64,000 nt of DNA from Flammeovirgaceae bacterium UBA5585 (GTDB taxonomy: Bacteria; Bacteroidota; Bacteroidia; Cytophagales; Cyclobacteriaceae), in the NCBI GenBank assembly GCA_002425185.1, contig DILT01000018.1, positions 79,313 through 143,312 on the forward strand, read 5' to 3'. Position 1 is the stretch's first letter. The number at the start of each line of letters is the position of its first letter. The translations under genes and the position numbers were made by a program. Shown here one piece after another: positions 51,366 to 60,557 of the stretch. A model generated the notes under the pieces. The model saw only the letters and a program-made list of their open reading frames with translations, was not told the DNA's origin and made no database searches.

Positions 51366-53597
51366 ATGAAGATGGCAATGGGGGTATTAGCGGGTATTGT
51401 GTTTGGATTGGCGTTTCAGTCCGCTGCACAGGATGCTGCTTTGAAAGGAGTGGTGCGTGCAAAAGATGAACCTATAGCATTTGCAACGGTTGCCCTGCGC
51501 GGCACAAATAAGGGTACCATTACAAACGCTGATGGGTATTTCGAGCTGAAAGGCATAACCACGGGATCGCATGTGCTGGAAGTTTCTGCTGTGGGGTATA
51601 AAAAACGCACCCAACCGGTTCAGGTCAATCAATCTGTTAACAATTTAACGATAACGTTGGAAGAAGATGTCAGTCAGCTTGATGAAGTGGTAGTGACCGG
51701 CACGATGAAAGAAGTAACCAAACTTCAATCGCCCATTCCGGTGGAGGTGTATTCGCCAACACTATTCAAGAAAAATCCAGCACCGAATATTTTTGAGTCG
51801 TTGAATATGGTTAACGGTGTGCAACCACAAATAAATTGCAACGTATGCAACACGGGCGACATTCATATCAACGGGTTGGAAGGTCCGTACACGATGGTGT
51901 TGATTGACGGTATGCCAATAGTCAGCAGTCTTTCAACCGTGTATGGTTTGGCAGGCATTCCAAACAGTTTGGTAAAGCGTATTGAAGTGGTGAAAGGTCC
52001 TGGGTCAACCTTGTACGGTTCAGAAGCCGTAGGTGGTGTGATTAATATCATTACCAAAGAACCTTCTATGTTGGCACCCGTGCAGGTGGATGTATTCGGA
52101 ACATCGGTGGGAGAATTTAACTTGGATTTTTCTGCGGTAAAAAAAGTAGGTAAAGCTACAGCTTTGCTGGGCGTCAATCATTTTTATTACGATCAAAAAC
52201 GCGATATCAACAACGATAATTTCACCGATGTAACCCTGCAAAACCGATTTTCCTTTTTTAATAAATGGGATTTCAAAAATCAAAAGAGTTCCATTGCCTG
52301 GCGATATTTTTATGAGGATCGGTGGGGTGGTGAATTGCAATGGACACGCCAATACCGCGGGTCGGATGTTTATTACGGAGAATCGATTTATACTAATCGA
52401 TGGGAAGTCCTTGGCACCCATGCGCTGAATGAGAATACCCGTATCGATTATTCCTATAACTACCATCTTCAGGATTCTTATTACGGAACTGCAAAGTTTT
52501 TGGCCGACCAACATGTTGCTTTTGCACAGCTTCGATGGAATAAGCATGTTGGTGCGCATGATGTGTTGGCTGGTATCCCGATTCGCTTTATCCGTTACGA
52601 TGACAATACACCCGGAACAGCAGAACTTTCCGGTGACAACACACCGGCAATAACTTTTCTCCCGGGTATTTTTATACAGGATGAGGTGAAATTATCAAAC
52701 CGGCTATCATCCCTTATGGGTGTTCGTTACGATCATCATAATATTCACGGAAGTATCGTTACACCACGCTTGAGTTTTCGATACCGTATATCCGATGCGG
52801 GCGTCTTGCGGGTAACGGGAGGGAATGGCTATCGGGTGGTTAACCTTTTTACGGAAGATCATGCAGCCCTTACGGGTGCGCGTGAAGTTGTTTTACTGGA
52901 TGAACTCAAACCGGAAAAATCATGGAACCTGAACGTAAACTTTACACAAACCATCACTTTCTCCTCCGGCTTCTGGAACATTGATGCCTCCGTGTTTTAC
53001 ACCTATTTCAGCAACAAGATTGTTGGTGATTTTTTGACTGACCAGCATAAAATTATTTACGACAACTTAAGCGGCTATGCGGTATCACAAGGAATAACCC
53101 TGAATACAGACGTTCAATTGTTATCAGGTTTTTCATTCATGGCCGGATTAACCATCATGGATGTGTTCAGCATAGAGGAGGAAGTAAAAGTTTCGCAGTT
53201 ATTTGCGCCTCGTTTTTCGGGTACACTGGCGGCATCGTATGCTTCGCGAAATTCAAAGTGGATGGTTGATCTTACCGGACGTTTTAACGGCCCGATGCAT
53301 TTGCCGGTTCAGCTGAATGATTTCCGCCCGGCCATGTCGCCTGTGGTGCCGCTGATGAATGTGCAGGTTACACGCATGATTAATAATAAAAAGGGGAAGA
53401 ATAAATGGGAAGTGTATGGCGGCATTAAAAACCTGTTCAACTTTTTACCCGACAACCCACTTATGCGCCCGTTCGATCCGTTCAATAAAAATGTTGAAGT
53501 CGACAACCCGAATAATTACACGTTTGATACAGCCTACAACTATGCACCCGTGCAGGGGTTAAAAGGATTTTTGGGTGTGCGGTATACGTTAAACTAA
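51366..53597 (+). CDS. TonB-dependent receptor with CxxC plug motif
   Basis: 743 residues: signal peptide (MKMAMGVLAGIVFGLAFQSAAQ), CarboxypepD_reg-like domain (about 25-105), plug (VVTGTMKEVTKLQSPIPVEVYSPTLFKKNPAPNIFESLNMVNGVQPQINCNVCNTGDIHINGLEGPYTMVLIDGMPIVSSLSTVYGLAGIP, then GSTLYGSEAVGGVINIITK) and a beta-barrel to the C-terminal RYTLN. The plug contains C-N-V-C, a conserved feature of one Bacteroidota receptor group, and could bind a metal or heme. No substrate is known. Stand-alone gene upstream of an exported protein of opposite strand. Confidence 0.93.
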   Translation: MKMAMGVLAGIVFGLAFQSAAQDAALKGVVRAKDEPIAFATVALRGTNKGTITNADGYFELKGITTGSHVLEVSAVGYKKRTQPVQVNQSVNNLTITLEEDVSQLDEVVVTGTMKEVTKLQSPIPVEVYSPTLFKKNPAPNIFESLNMVNGVQPQINCNVCNTGDIHINGLEGPYTMVLIDGMPIVSSLSTVYGLAGIPNSLVKRIEVVKGPGSTLYGSEAVGGVINIITKEPSMLAPVQVDVFGTSVGEFNLDFSAVKKVGKATALLGVNHFYYDQKRDINNDNFTDVTLQNRFSFFNKWDFKNQKSSIAWRYFYEDRWGGELQWTRQYRGSDVYYGESIYTNRWEVLGTHALNENTRIDYSYNYHLQDSYYGTAKFLADQHVAFAQLRWNKHVGAHDVLAGIPIRFIRYDDNTPGTAELSGDNTPAITFLPGIFIQDEVKLSNRLSSLMGVRYDHHNIHGSIVTPRLSFRYRISDAGVLRVTGGNGYRVVNLFTEDHAALTGAREVVLLDELKPEKSWNLNVNFTQTITFSSGFWNIDASVFYTYFSNKIVGDFLTDQHKIIYDNLSGYAVSQGITLNTDVQLLSGFSFMAGLTIMDVFSIEEEVKVSQLFAPRFSGTLAASYASRNSKWMVDLTGRFNGPMHLPVQLNDFRPAMSPVVPLMNVQVTRMINNKKGKNKWEVYGGIKNLFNFLPDNPLMRPFDPFNKNVEVDNPNNYTFDTAYNYAPVQGLKGFLGVRYTLN

Positions 53598-53600
53598 TTT

Positions 53601-54362
53601 CTATTTTGTTTTCAGGCATGCGTTATACTCCTTTATAATTTTTTCCAGGTTAGTTGATTTATAACCGGTCTGTTTGGTTTTTACTTTTTGTGCTACGAGG
53701 TCGCACTCAGCCACTAAGGCCGACATTTTGTTTGGAAAACCCAAAATAAATCGTTCTGCGGAGAAGCCCGGTTCGTCTCCTTTTTTTATGATGTCGGAAC
53801 TTGGTCCCCTGTGAATTTCACTTTCAGGTTGTGCATGAAATGTATTAAACGCATGAAAATAGTTCCCAGCGGTGAAAATTTGGTCGTCTTTAGGCTGGAG
53901 GATGTTGGGCCAATCAATTTCCTGGTTGGTATAGTAAAACAAATTCAGGGTACCCTGCACCTTTGGAATCATAAAATAGGTGTGCTCTGACTCTGCTCCT
54001 TTAATCAGGGATGCGTTGAAGGTTACACTTTCCCGGTAAACTCCGTCAACAAAATATCCTTTTACATCGCGGGGTGAAATAAATTTAACGTTCCCAGACT
54101 GCCGAAATACCAACATGCGTTCCATGATATAGGGATAGTTGTATTGTACTTCACCATCAACCTGTTCTCCATTTTTTGTAAGGTAATAGCCGGCTAAAAA
54201 TCCATCAGCGGTTTTTCCATTAATTATTCTGAAATCAGTGTAACTCACCGCCCCCGGGTTATAGAGGGGTACCTTATTTCTTGAAAACCACTCCCAACCT
54301 GACTGCGCATAAGAAGTACCGACAATAGCGATGGAGATAATTATGGTTAGCGCTGATTTCAT
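53601..54362 (-). CDS. Hypothetical exported protein, 253 residues
   Basis: Signal peptide (MKSALTIIISIAIVGTSYAQ) followed by a beta-rich domain with repeated aromatic strands (GYYLTKNGEQVDGEVQYNYPYIMERMLVFRQSGNVKFISPRDVKGYFVDGVYRESVTF) and a helical tail with KLEKIIKEYNACLKTK. No known family. Convergent with the receptor at 51366 (3-nt gap between stop codons) and upstream of the riboswitch-controlled receptor on the other strand. Confidence 0.6.
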   Translation of the reverse strand: MKSALTIIISIAIVGTSYAQSGWEWFSRNKVPLYNPGAVSYTDFRIINGKTADGFLAGYYLTKNGEQVDGEVQYNYPYIMERMLVFRQSGNVKFISPRDVKGYFVDGVYRESVTFNASLIKGAESEHTYFMIPKVQGTLNLFYYTNQEIDWPNILQPKDDQIFTAGNYFHAFNTFHAQPESEIHRGPSSDIIKKGDEPGFSAERFILGFPNKMSALVAECDLVAQKVKTKQTGYKSTNLEKIIKEYNACLKTK

Positions 54363-54488
54363 GAAACTAAATTTTGGTTAATAATGAATTTATAAGATAG
54401 AAAACGTTTTTCGATAACCATCAGTCCATGATGAAGTAATGTGAATTAAATTACACCAATCTAAAAATTGTTTATACTTGCACCCGTA

Positions 54489-54675
54489 TTGGTTCTCGTT
54501 CAGAAAATAAAAACTGAACAGATTAAAAGGGAACCCCGTCAAAATCGGGGACTGTTCCCGCAACTGTAAGCATCGGAAATGCTTGTCTTATTCTTCAAGC
54601 CACTGTTGCGTCCTGATAATTATCAAGGCGAGATGGGAAGGCGAAGACAAGTGATGTAAGTCAGGAGACCTGCCC
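54489..54675 (+). ncRNA. Cobalamin (B12) riboswitch
   Basis: All the conserved elements are in order: AAAAGGGAA with paired TTCCC (54525-54570), GACTGTTCCCGCAACTGTAAGC core, a GCCACTG box, GGGAAGGCGAAGACAAG and the terminal B12 box AGTCAGGAGACCTGCC (54659-54674). It precedes a BtuB-like receptor gene by about 145 nt and would repress it when cobalamin is bound. Boundaries are approximate. Confidence 0.93.
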
Positions 54676-54820
54676 ATACACAATTTATTTCAGTGCTTCG
54701 GGTAAAAGCTACTCTGATTCTTGTGATTCATGTGATGGTATGGTATAATCAGACCATCACTCCGCACGACTCATTTTCAGCCTTTACTCTTTTTTCAAAC
54801 CATTTAAACCTTTTTCAATT

Positions 54821-56722
54821 ATGAAAAAAGAGATTAAAGTCTGGGCAATGACCATGATTGCCTGTTGGCATTGGGCACCAACGCAAACAAACGCCCAACA
54901 AGATTCACTATCTTCCACAACACTTCGCGAAGTGGTGGTTACAGCCACCAAGTTTCCGAAAAATGTTTCAGAAACCGGTAAGGTGCTTACCATTATTGAC
55001 GAGGAACAATTATCGCGTAGTGCTGGTAAGGATTTGTCGCAACTGCTGAACGAGCAGGTTGGCCTGGTCATCAACGGGGCGAACAGTAATCCCGCCAAAG
55101 ACAAATCAGTTTTCTTACGAGGCGCAGCTGGTAAATACACCCTTATTCTTGTCGATGGTGTTCCGGTAAATGATCCTTCAGGTATTGATGGTGCATTTGA
55201 TTTGCGCTTGCTTTCTATCGACCAGATCGAGCGCATTGAAATTTTAAAAGGAAGCCAATCGGCCTTGTACGGAACCGATGCCATTGCAGGGGTGATCAAC
55301 ATCATTACTAAAAAGAAGGGCAATAAACCCGTAAGCGGAACGGGTTCGGTAAGTTATGGAAGCTACAATACCTTTCGTGGCCAGGCCGGTGTTTCAGGTA
55401 GTACCGATAAATTTGATTATAACCTCGGCTATACGCGTTTTCAAACCGATGGTATAAGTGAAGCAAAAGATCCAACAGGTACCAACAATTTTGATAAAGA
55501 TGGAGCAGAGCAAAATGCGTTTCACTTAAACCTGGGCTACAGGACTGAGGATCAACTCTCCATTCGCCCGTTCCTGCGTTATAGTGATTTTAATGGTGAA
55601 TATGATTTAGGTGCATTCACCGATGATGCTGATGCACGCTACGAGGCAACTACTCTTCAATATGGATTAAATACCGATTATCATTTCAAGCAAGGCTCAC
55701 TAACACTGATGTATGCTTACAACAAAACCGACCGCACTTTTCAGGATCTGTTTGGCGGGTCATACAAGTATGACGCAAGGTTCAACCATGGTGAAGTGTA
55801 TGGTAAATTCAATCTGTCCAATCAAGTACAAGTGTTAGGGGGTACTGCATACCAACAATTTACCATGTTGGCAACCAACACCACTATTGAAAATCCTGAA
55901 ACAACTATTATCAGCCCATACCTTTCATTTTTTGTTAACAACTTCAATGGATTTTCAGCAGAAGTGGGTGGTCGTTTGAATAGACACTCTGTATATGGAA
56001 ATAATTTAGCCTATAGCGTTAATCCTTCCTACCTCATCAATAAAAAAGCGAAGCTGTTTATAAACTACTCCACAGGCTTCAAGGCGCCAACGCTTTCGCA
56101 GTTGTACGGCCCTTTTGGCGCCAACGAAAATTTGAAGCCTGAGGAAAGTAAAAGTTTTGAGGGAGGACTGCAGTGGATAGCGGAAGATGGAAAGCTTGAT
56201 GCCAGGGTAACTTACTTCAATAGAAGGATAGAAAATGTAATAGCGTATACCACCGGGTATGTAAACTGGAACAAGGTGGATGACCAGGGTGTTGAAGTGG
56301 AGGCATTCTATAAAGCAGATAAATTCACCCTCACCGGATTTTATGCCTATGTTGAAGGCGAGGTTACTACGCCTGTTGGTCAGGGCAGCGAAACAAAGCC
56401 CAATGATCTCCTTCGCAGACCAAAACATTCGGTAGGTTTAAATGTGGGTTGCCAGGCATCCGGTAAATTATTTGCAAGCCTGAATTTCAAAACCTTCGGA
56501 CAACGAAATGATTTATTTTTTGATTTTACTACATTCACCAGCAATGCCGTTGTGCTGGATGCCTACCAGCTGCTGGATGTTTATGTTGAGTATGGCATAG
56601 TGAATGGACGGGTTAAAATGTTTGGCAATTTCCGCAACCTGCTAAATCAGGAATATTACGAGGTGTATGGGTACAACACACAGCGTTTTACTATAATGCT
56701 TGGTGCACGTGCGCAATTCTAA
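54821..56722 (+). CDS. btuB: BtuB-like TonB-dependent vitamin B12 receptor
   Basis: 633 residues: signal segment (MKKEIKVWAMTMIACWHWAPTQTNAQ), plug (TTLREVVVTATKFPKNVSETGKVLTIIDEEQLSRSAGKDLSQLLNEQVGLVINGAN ... AGKYTLILVDGVPVNDPSGIDGAFDLRLLSIDQIERIEILKGSQSALYGTDAIAGVINIIT) and a 22-strand-type barrel ending MLGARAQF. No CarboxypepD_reg domain. The cobalamin riboswitch upstream indicates its substrate, so it should import B12 or related corrinoids through the outer membrane. The tiny DUF5522 gene follows after 29 nt. Confidence 0.92.
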   Translation: MKKEIKVWAMTMIACWHWAPTQTNAQQDSLSSTTLREVVVTATKFPKNVSETGKVLTIIDEEQLSRSAGKDLSQLLNEQVGLVINGANSNPAKDKSVFLRGAAGKYTLILVDGVPVNDPSGIDGAFDLRLLSIDQIERIEILKGSQSALYGTDAIAGVINIITKKKGNKPVSGTGSVSYGSYNTFRGQAGVSGSTDKFDYNLGYTRFQTDGISEAKDPTGTNNFDKDGAEQNAFHLNLGYRTEDQLSIRPFLRYSDFNGEYDLGAFTDDADARYEATTLQYGLNTDYHFKQGSLTLMYAYNKTDRTFQDLFGGSYKYDARFNHGEVYGKFNLSNQVQVLGGTAYQQFTMLATNTTIENPETTIISPYLSFFVNNFNGFSAEVGGRLNRHSVYGNNLAYSVNPSYLINKKAKLFINYSTGFKAPTLSQLYGPFGANENLKPEESKSFEGGLQWIAEDGKLDARVTYFNRRIENVIAYTTGYVNWNKVDDQGVEVEAFYKADKFTLTGFYAYVEGEVTTPVGQGSETKPNDLLRRPKHSVGLNVGCQASGKLFASLNFKTFGQRNDLFFDFTTFTSNAVVLDAYQLLDVYVEYGIVNGRVKMFGNFRNLLNQEYYEVYGYNTQRFTIMLGARAQF

Positions 56723-56751
56723 ATTTCATTCAGGCAGTAAACACAGACTTT

Positions 56752-56925
56752 ATGCGCGTGAGTAAGGATAGAAAAAATAAATCGGGCGAAGGCCAAGTAA
56801 AGGCTGAACCCGATTATTACATCGAGCATGGAAATGTAGTATTCACGGCTGCATACCATAAAAAAAGAGGCTACTGCTGCCAAAGCGGATGCAGGCATTG
56901 TCCGTATGGAGATAGAAAGAAATAA
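56752..56925 (+). CDS. DUF5522 small cysteine-rich protein
   Basis: 57 residues: DYYIEHGNVVFTAAYHKKRGYCCQSGCRHCPYGDRKK, with the CC-x3-C-x2-C pattern and YHxxRGYCC..CRHCPY signature of the DUF5522 group. Four cysteines in a small basic protein suggest a zinc or iron-sulfur site. Genes of this type often sit beside cobalamin-linked transport genes, as here, 29 nt after the BtuB-like receptor. Too short for simple ORF thresholds, so easily missed. Confidence 0.8.
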   Translation: MRVSKDRKNKSGEGQVKAEPDYYIEHGNVVFTAAYHKKRGYCCQSGCRHCPYGDRKK

Positions 56926-56965
56926 AATAATTGGAATAGGACACAGCTATAGTTTAGCAGTCAGA

Positions 56966-57000
56966 TAAAAACGAAATGGCGCCCTTGCGAAGCGCCATTT
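56966..57000 (-). terminator. Rho-independent terminator of the coiled-coil lipoprotein gene
   Basis: AAATGGCGC (56974-56982) pairs with GCGCCATTT (56992-57000), 9-nt loop; on the minus strand it is followed by CG and five T. It lies 24 nt after the stop at 57025. Confidence 0.7.
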
Positions 57001-57024
57001 CAACCCAAACCCAACCCTGCTTCT

Positions 57025-57768
57025 CTAACCTAATGCTTTTTCAAGTTCTTCAATTCGTTGTTGTGCCTCCTGTTTACCAAGTGAGAACGATTGGCGGTAA
57101 AGCTCCAGTGCCTCACGTTGTGTTTCTTTTTTCTTCTTAGGCGCAAACTTGGTGCGTTGTGCAGCAGTTTCTAAAGCCCTGGCCTGTGCAAAGAATAAGT
57201 CAGCCTGACTCTTCACGGAAAGGGTATTTATTTCCTGAACCTTAGCTTCCAGTGTGGCGATATCCTGCTCGCGCATCTTAATTACACCTTGTTGTTCTTC
57301 AAGCGATTGATCTTTTTGATTTATTGTTAATGCCAATGCCTGATTTTCGCTACGCATTTTATCAACCTCACCCTGCAAGGCAGCCAATTGTTGTTGGTTT
57401 GCTACAAGCTCAAGTTTCATTCTTTTTATGGTGGCTGTATAGTTGATATTACTTTGCTTTAGTGACTTTTCTAACGCAGCGATTTTCTGCTGAGTTTCCT
57501 TAATGTAATTGTTGATCTCGTTTAAACGTCCTTTGTAGTCAGCATAAGAAGTGCCTTCCACCACATTGGCTTTCAGCAACTGCCTGCTGGCATCAATAGA
57601 ATCGATCAACGTACCAATTTCCTGAAGTGTTTGAGCAGTCTGCAAACTGGTGTTTAATTCAACTTGCAGCGAATCAACTTTTGAAAGGAGCATTTTCTTT
57701 TCCTTGGTGTCGCATCCCCAGATCAAGCCAACGATCATCAGGACAGCGATAAAATTTAGAGTTTTCAT
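57025..57768 (-). CDS. Coiled-coil lipoprotein
   Basis: 247 residues: lipoprotein signal MKTLNFIAVLMIVGLIWGC (Cys19) and a long heptad-like helix region from about 25 to 215, rich in Gln, Glu, Lys and Leu, with only short interruptions. Residues DLFFAQARALETAAQRTKFAPKKKKETQREALELYRQSF near the end suggest a TPR-like turn. Likely an envelope-spanning or peptidoglycan-proximal spacer, but no family is known. Single gene. Confidence 0.75.
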   Translation of the reverse strand: MKTLNFIAVLMIVGLIWGCDTKEKKMLLSKVDSLQVELNTSLQTAQTLQEIGTLIDSIDASRQLLKANVVEGTSYADYKGRLNEINNYIKETQQKIAALEKSLKQSNINYTATIKRMKLELVANQQQLAALQGEVDKMRSENQALALTINQKDQSLEEQQGVIKMREQDIATLEAKVQEINTLSVKSQADLFFAQARALETAAQRTKFAPKKKKETQREALELYRQSFSLGKQEAQQRIEELEKALG

Positions 57769-57966
57769 ATGAGTAGTGTTTAATTACAGGCTTATACTCA
57801 AATGTAATGCTAGACTTTTAGAACGTGTTCAAACGTCATTTTCGCGTTGAATTCGAAATCCTTGCAACGTCATTCGTGTGGCCTTTTTAAATAAACTGTA
57901 GAATTATTCCACAATGTGGGTATGAAAAATCCATAGCAGGTTGGTTGTGCTAATTTCAAAAAGTGA

Positions 57967-58335
57967 TCACTTTTTGAAAACGAAGTACACCGCTAATACC
58001 AGAAACACAAAGGCAATAAGGTGGTTGGTGCGGAAGGATTCGTTTTTGAAGAAGATGAGGGAGAAGGCTACGAAAACAACCAGGGTGATTACTTCCTGAA
58101 TTACTTTAAGCTGAACAAGTGAGAAAGGACCACCATAACCTTTAAAACCGATTCTGTTGGCAGGCACTTGTAATGTGTATTCAAACAAGGCAATACCCCA
58201 ACTGATGAGAATGATGGAGATAAGCGGCAGGCTTGCACTCCACTTCATGTCTTTGAATTTTAAATGCCCGTACCAGGCGAAGGTCATGAAGGCGTTGGAC
58301 AAAATAAGAAGGATTATGGTGTAAACACCTTTCAT
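57967..58335 (-). CDS. DUF486/DMT-family small membrane protein
   Basis: 122 residues with four membrane helices (about 3-18, 33-50, 70-95, 100-120) and the family marks KGVYTIILLILSNAFMTFAWYGHLKF and WGIALFEYTLQVPANRIGF. DUF486 proteins are half-size members of the drug/metabolite transporter superfamily; function unknown. Co-directional with ettA but separated from it by an inverted repeat. Confidence 0.85.
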   Translation of the reverse strand: MKGVYTIILLILSNAFMTFAWYGHLKFKDMKWSASLPLISIILISWGIALFEYTLQVPANRIGFKGYGGPFSLVQLKVIQEVITLVVFVAFSLIFFKNESFRTNHLIAFVFLVLAVYFVFKK

Positions 58336-58357
58336 CTTATGCGTTGTTAGTTGTTGA

Positions 58358-58421
58358 TTCTTAGTTGTTCGTTGCGTGTAAATTGGTTAAGATCGAATAA
58401 CCAACAACGAACAACTAAGAA
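58358..58421. repeat. 17-bp inverted repeat with 30-nt spacer
   Basis: TTCTTAGTTGTTCGTTG (58358-58374) and CAACGAACAACTAAGAA (58405-58421) are exactly complementary. It sits between the ettA stop and the DUF486 start, both on the minus strand, and lacks a clean T tract, so it may be a repeated intergenic element rather than a terminator. Confidence 0.65.
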
Positions 58422-58426
58422 CTGGT

Positions 58427-60109
58427 TTATTTAACCAATTTCTTATACCTGATTCGGTGCGGTTGATCATCGCCCAATCGTTTTTTCTTGTTCTCTTCAT
58501 ACTCGCTGAAGCTTCCTTCAAACCAGAATACCTGCGAGTCGCCTTCAAAGGCAAGGATGTGCGTACACACCCTGTCAAGGAACCAACGGTCGTGAGAGAT
58601 AATCACGGCACAACCGGCAAAGTTCTCCAGCGCTTCTTCCAGAGCACGCAGTGTGTTTACATCCAGGTCGTTGGTAGGTTCATCAAGTAACAATAAGTTA
58701 CCACCTTGCTTCAATGCTATGGCCAGGTGTACACGGTTGCGCATACCCCCGGAAAGTTCTTTTATTTTTTTCTGCTGATCGGTTCCGTTAAAGTTAAACT
58801 TGCCAACATAGGCGCGTGAGTTCATTTCTCTTCCGCCCAGCATGATGAGGTCGTTACCACCTGTGATGGCCTGGAACACGGTATCCTCAGGTTTAAGATC
58901 ATCGTGTTCCTGATCTACATAAGCAATGTGAACAGTTTCACCCACTTCAAATGTTCCGGCATCGGGTTTTTCTTTACCAACGATCATCTTAAACAATGTC
59001 GTTTTACCGGCACCATTCGGACCGATGATCCCCACAATTCCGGCAGGTGGTAACGAGAAGGTTAAGTTTTCGTACAGCAATTTGTCGCCATAAGCTTTTG
59101 CTACACCATTGGCTTCAATAACCTTATTACCCAAACGCGGTCCGGGCGGAATGTAAAGCTCCAGCTTTTCTTCACGCTCTTTTGTTTCCTGCGACAGTAA
59201 TTTTTCGTATGCACCCAAACGCGCTTTGGCTTTGGCCTGTCTTCCTTTCGGATTCATGCGTACCCACTCCAATTCGCGTTCTAATGTTTTTTGTCGTTTG
59301 GATTCTGATTTCTCTTCCTGCGCTAAACGCTTTTGTTTTTGTTCCAGCCAGGATGAATAATTTCCTTTCCAGGGAATGCCCTCTCCGCGATCAAGTTCTA
59401 AAATCCATCCGGCAACATTGTCAAGGAAATAACGATCGTGCGTTACCGCGATAATTGTTCCTTTATACTGCCGCAAGTGTTCTTCCAGCCACAGCACCGA
59501 TTCGGCATCAAGGTGGTTGGTGGGTTCATCCAACAACAACACATCAGGTTCTTTCAACAACAACCGGCAAAGTGCTACACGCCTTTTCTCTCCACCCGAC
59601 AGGTATTCAATTTTTGCATCGGGTGGTGGACAGCGAAGTGCGTCCATAGCACGTTCCAGTCTATGATCAAGTTCCCATGCACCAACGGCATCCAGTTTTT
59701 CCTGAACTTCGCCTTGTCGTTGAATGAGTTTATCCATCGCATCCGGATCATCCATCAGTGCAGGATCGGCAAATTTTTCATTTATGGCCTCAAACTCTTT
59801 AAGCAGCGCAACCGTTTCGTGTACGCCTTCTTCTACAATCTCTTTTACCGTTTTTGTTTTATCCAATTGTGGCTCCTGCTCCAGCAGGCCAACAGAATAA
59901 CCCAAATCGGAAACTACCTCGCCCTGAAATTCTTTATCGATACCGGCAATAATGCGGAGCAGAGAGGACTTACCTGAGCCGTTTAATCCAAGTACGCCTA
60001 TTTTAGCGCCATAGAAGAAGGAGAGGTAGATATTTTTTAATACTTGCTTGTTGGGTGGATAGATTTTATTCACACCCGTCATGGAGAAAATTATCTTTTC
60101 GTCAGCCAT
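58427..60109 (-). CDS. ettA: Energy-dependent translational throttle protein EttA
   Basis: 560 residues (close to the ~555 typical). ABC-F layout: two ATPase domains with Walker A GLNGSGKSS and GPNGAGKTT, signatures LSGGEKRRVAL and LSGGMRNRVHLA, Walker B VLLLDEPTNHLD and LLLDEPTNDLD, and between them the linker PGPRLGNKVIEANGVAKAYGDK. EttA binds the ribosomal E site and modulates the first elongation step according to ATP level. The frame runs further upstream, but the ATG at 60109 gives the start MADEKIIFSMTGV. Single gene. Confidence 0.95.
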   Translation of the reverse strand: MADEKIIFSMTGVNKIYPPNKQVLKNIYLSFFYGAKIGVLGLNGSGKSSLLRIIAGIDKEFQGEVVSDLGYSVGLLEQEPQLDKTKTVKEIVEEGVHETVALLKEFEAINEKFADPALMDDPDAMDKLIQRQGEVQEKLDAVGAWELDHRLERAMDALRCPPPDAKIEYLSGGEKRRVALCRLLLKEPDVLLLDEPTNHLDAESVLWLEEHLRQYKGTIIAVTHDRYFLDNVAGWILELDRGEGIPWKGNYSSWLEQKQKRLAQEEKSESKRQKTLERELEWVRMNPKGRQAKAKARLGAYEKLLSQETKEREEKLELYIPPGPRLGNKVIEANGVAKAYGDKLLYENLTFSLPPAGIVGIIGPNGAGKTTLFKMIVGKEKPDAGTFEVGETVHIAYVDQEHDDLKPEDTVFQAITGGNDLIMLGGREMNSRAYVGKFNFNGTDQQKKIKELSGGMRNRVHLAIALKQGGNLLLLDEPTNDLDVNTLRALEEALENFAGCAVIISHDRWFLDRVCTHILAFEGDSQVFWFEGSFSEYEENKKKRLGDDQPHRIRYKKLVK

Positions 60110-60218
60110 AATAGTCGTTTGAGGGCGCAAATATGGCGTTTTTACCCGATAGTCCATAGCCCGCATACCGTTACTGAGGGGGGTTACTTTTGCGGGTTTT
60201 AGCGATCTACCCGGGTCT

Positions 60219-60249
60219 ATTGACTATGGCTTAATTAATTCTATTTTTG
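60219..60249 (+). promoter_or_regulatory. Bacteroidota-type promoter of the DUF2795 gene
   Basis: ATTG (60219-60222) is followed after 19 nt by TATTTTTG (60242-60249), matching TTTG-N19-TAnnTTTG with one mismatch in the -33 part. AAGGAG precedes the ATG at 60276. Confidence 0.6.
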
Positions 60250-60275
60250 CGGAAAATTAAAGGAGAACAGAAACT

Positions 60276-60497
60276 ATGTATTGGACCCTTGAACTTGCTT
60301 CCTACCTGGAAGATGCCCCCTGGCCGGCAACGAAAGATGAATTGATTGATTACTCCATTCGTTCGGGCGCTCCTTTGGAGGTGGTGGAGAATTTACAGGA
60401 ACTGGAAGATGACGGACAGCCCTATGAAAGCATTGAGGAAATCTGGCCGGATTATCCAACCAAAGAGGATTTCTTTTTCAATGAAGATGAATATTAG
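60276..60497 (+). CDS. DUF2795 protein
   Basis: 73 residues: MYWTLELASYLEDAPWPATKDELIDYSIRSGAPLEVVENLQELEDDGQPYESIEEIWPDYPTKEDFFFNEDEY. This is the short DUF2795 protein that is extremely conserved in Bacteroidota; it is acidic and has no assigned function. A Shine-Dalgarno-like AAGGAG and a good promoter precede it. A terminator follows immediately. Confidence 0.9.
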   Translation: MYWTLELASYLEDAPWPATKDELIDYSIRSGAPLEVVENLQELEDDGQPYESIEEIWPDYPTKEDFFFNEDEY

Positions 60498-60526
60498 AGA
60501 AATTTAATTCAATCACACATGAACGG

Positions 60527-60557
60527 TAAAGCTGGCGGAAGCCGGCTTTATTTTTTT
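60527..60557 (+). terminator. Rho-independent terminator
   Basis: TAAAGCTGGC (60527-60536) and GCCGGCTTTA (60541-60550) form a 10-bp stem (one G-U pair) with a GGAA loop and a seven-T tract. It ends the DUF2795 transcript and overlaps the last codons of ispD on the other strand. Confidence 0.85.
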
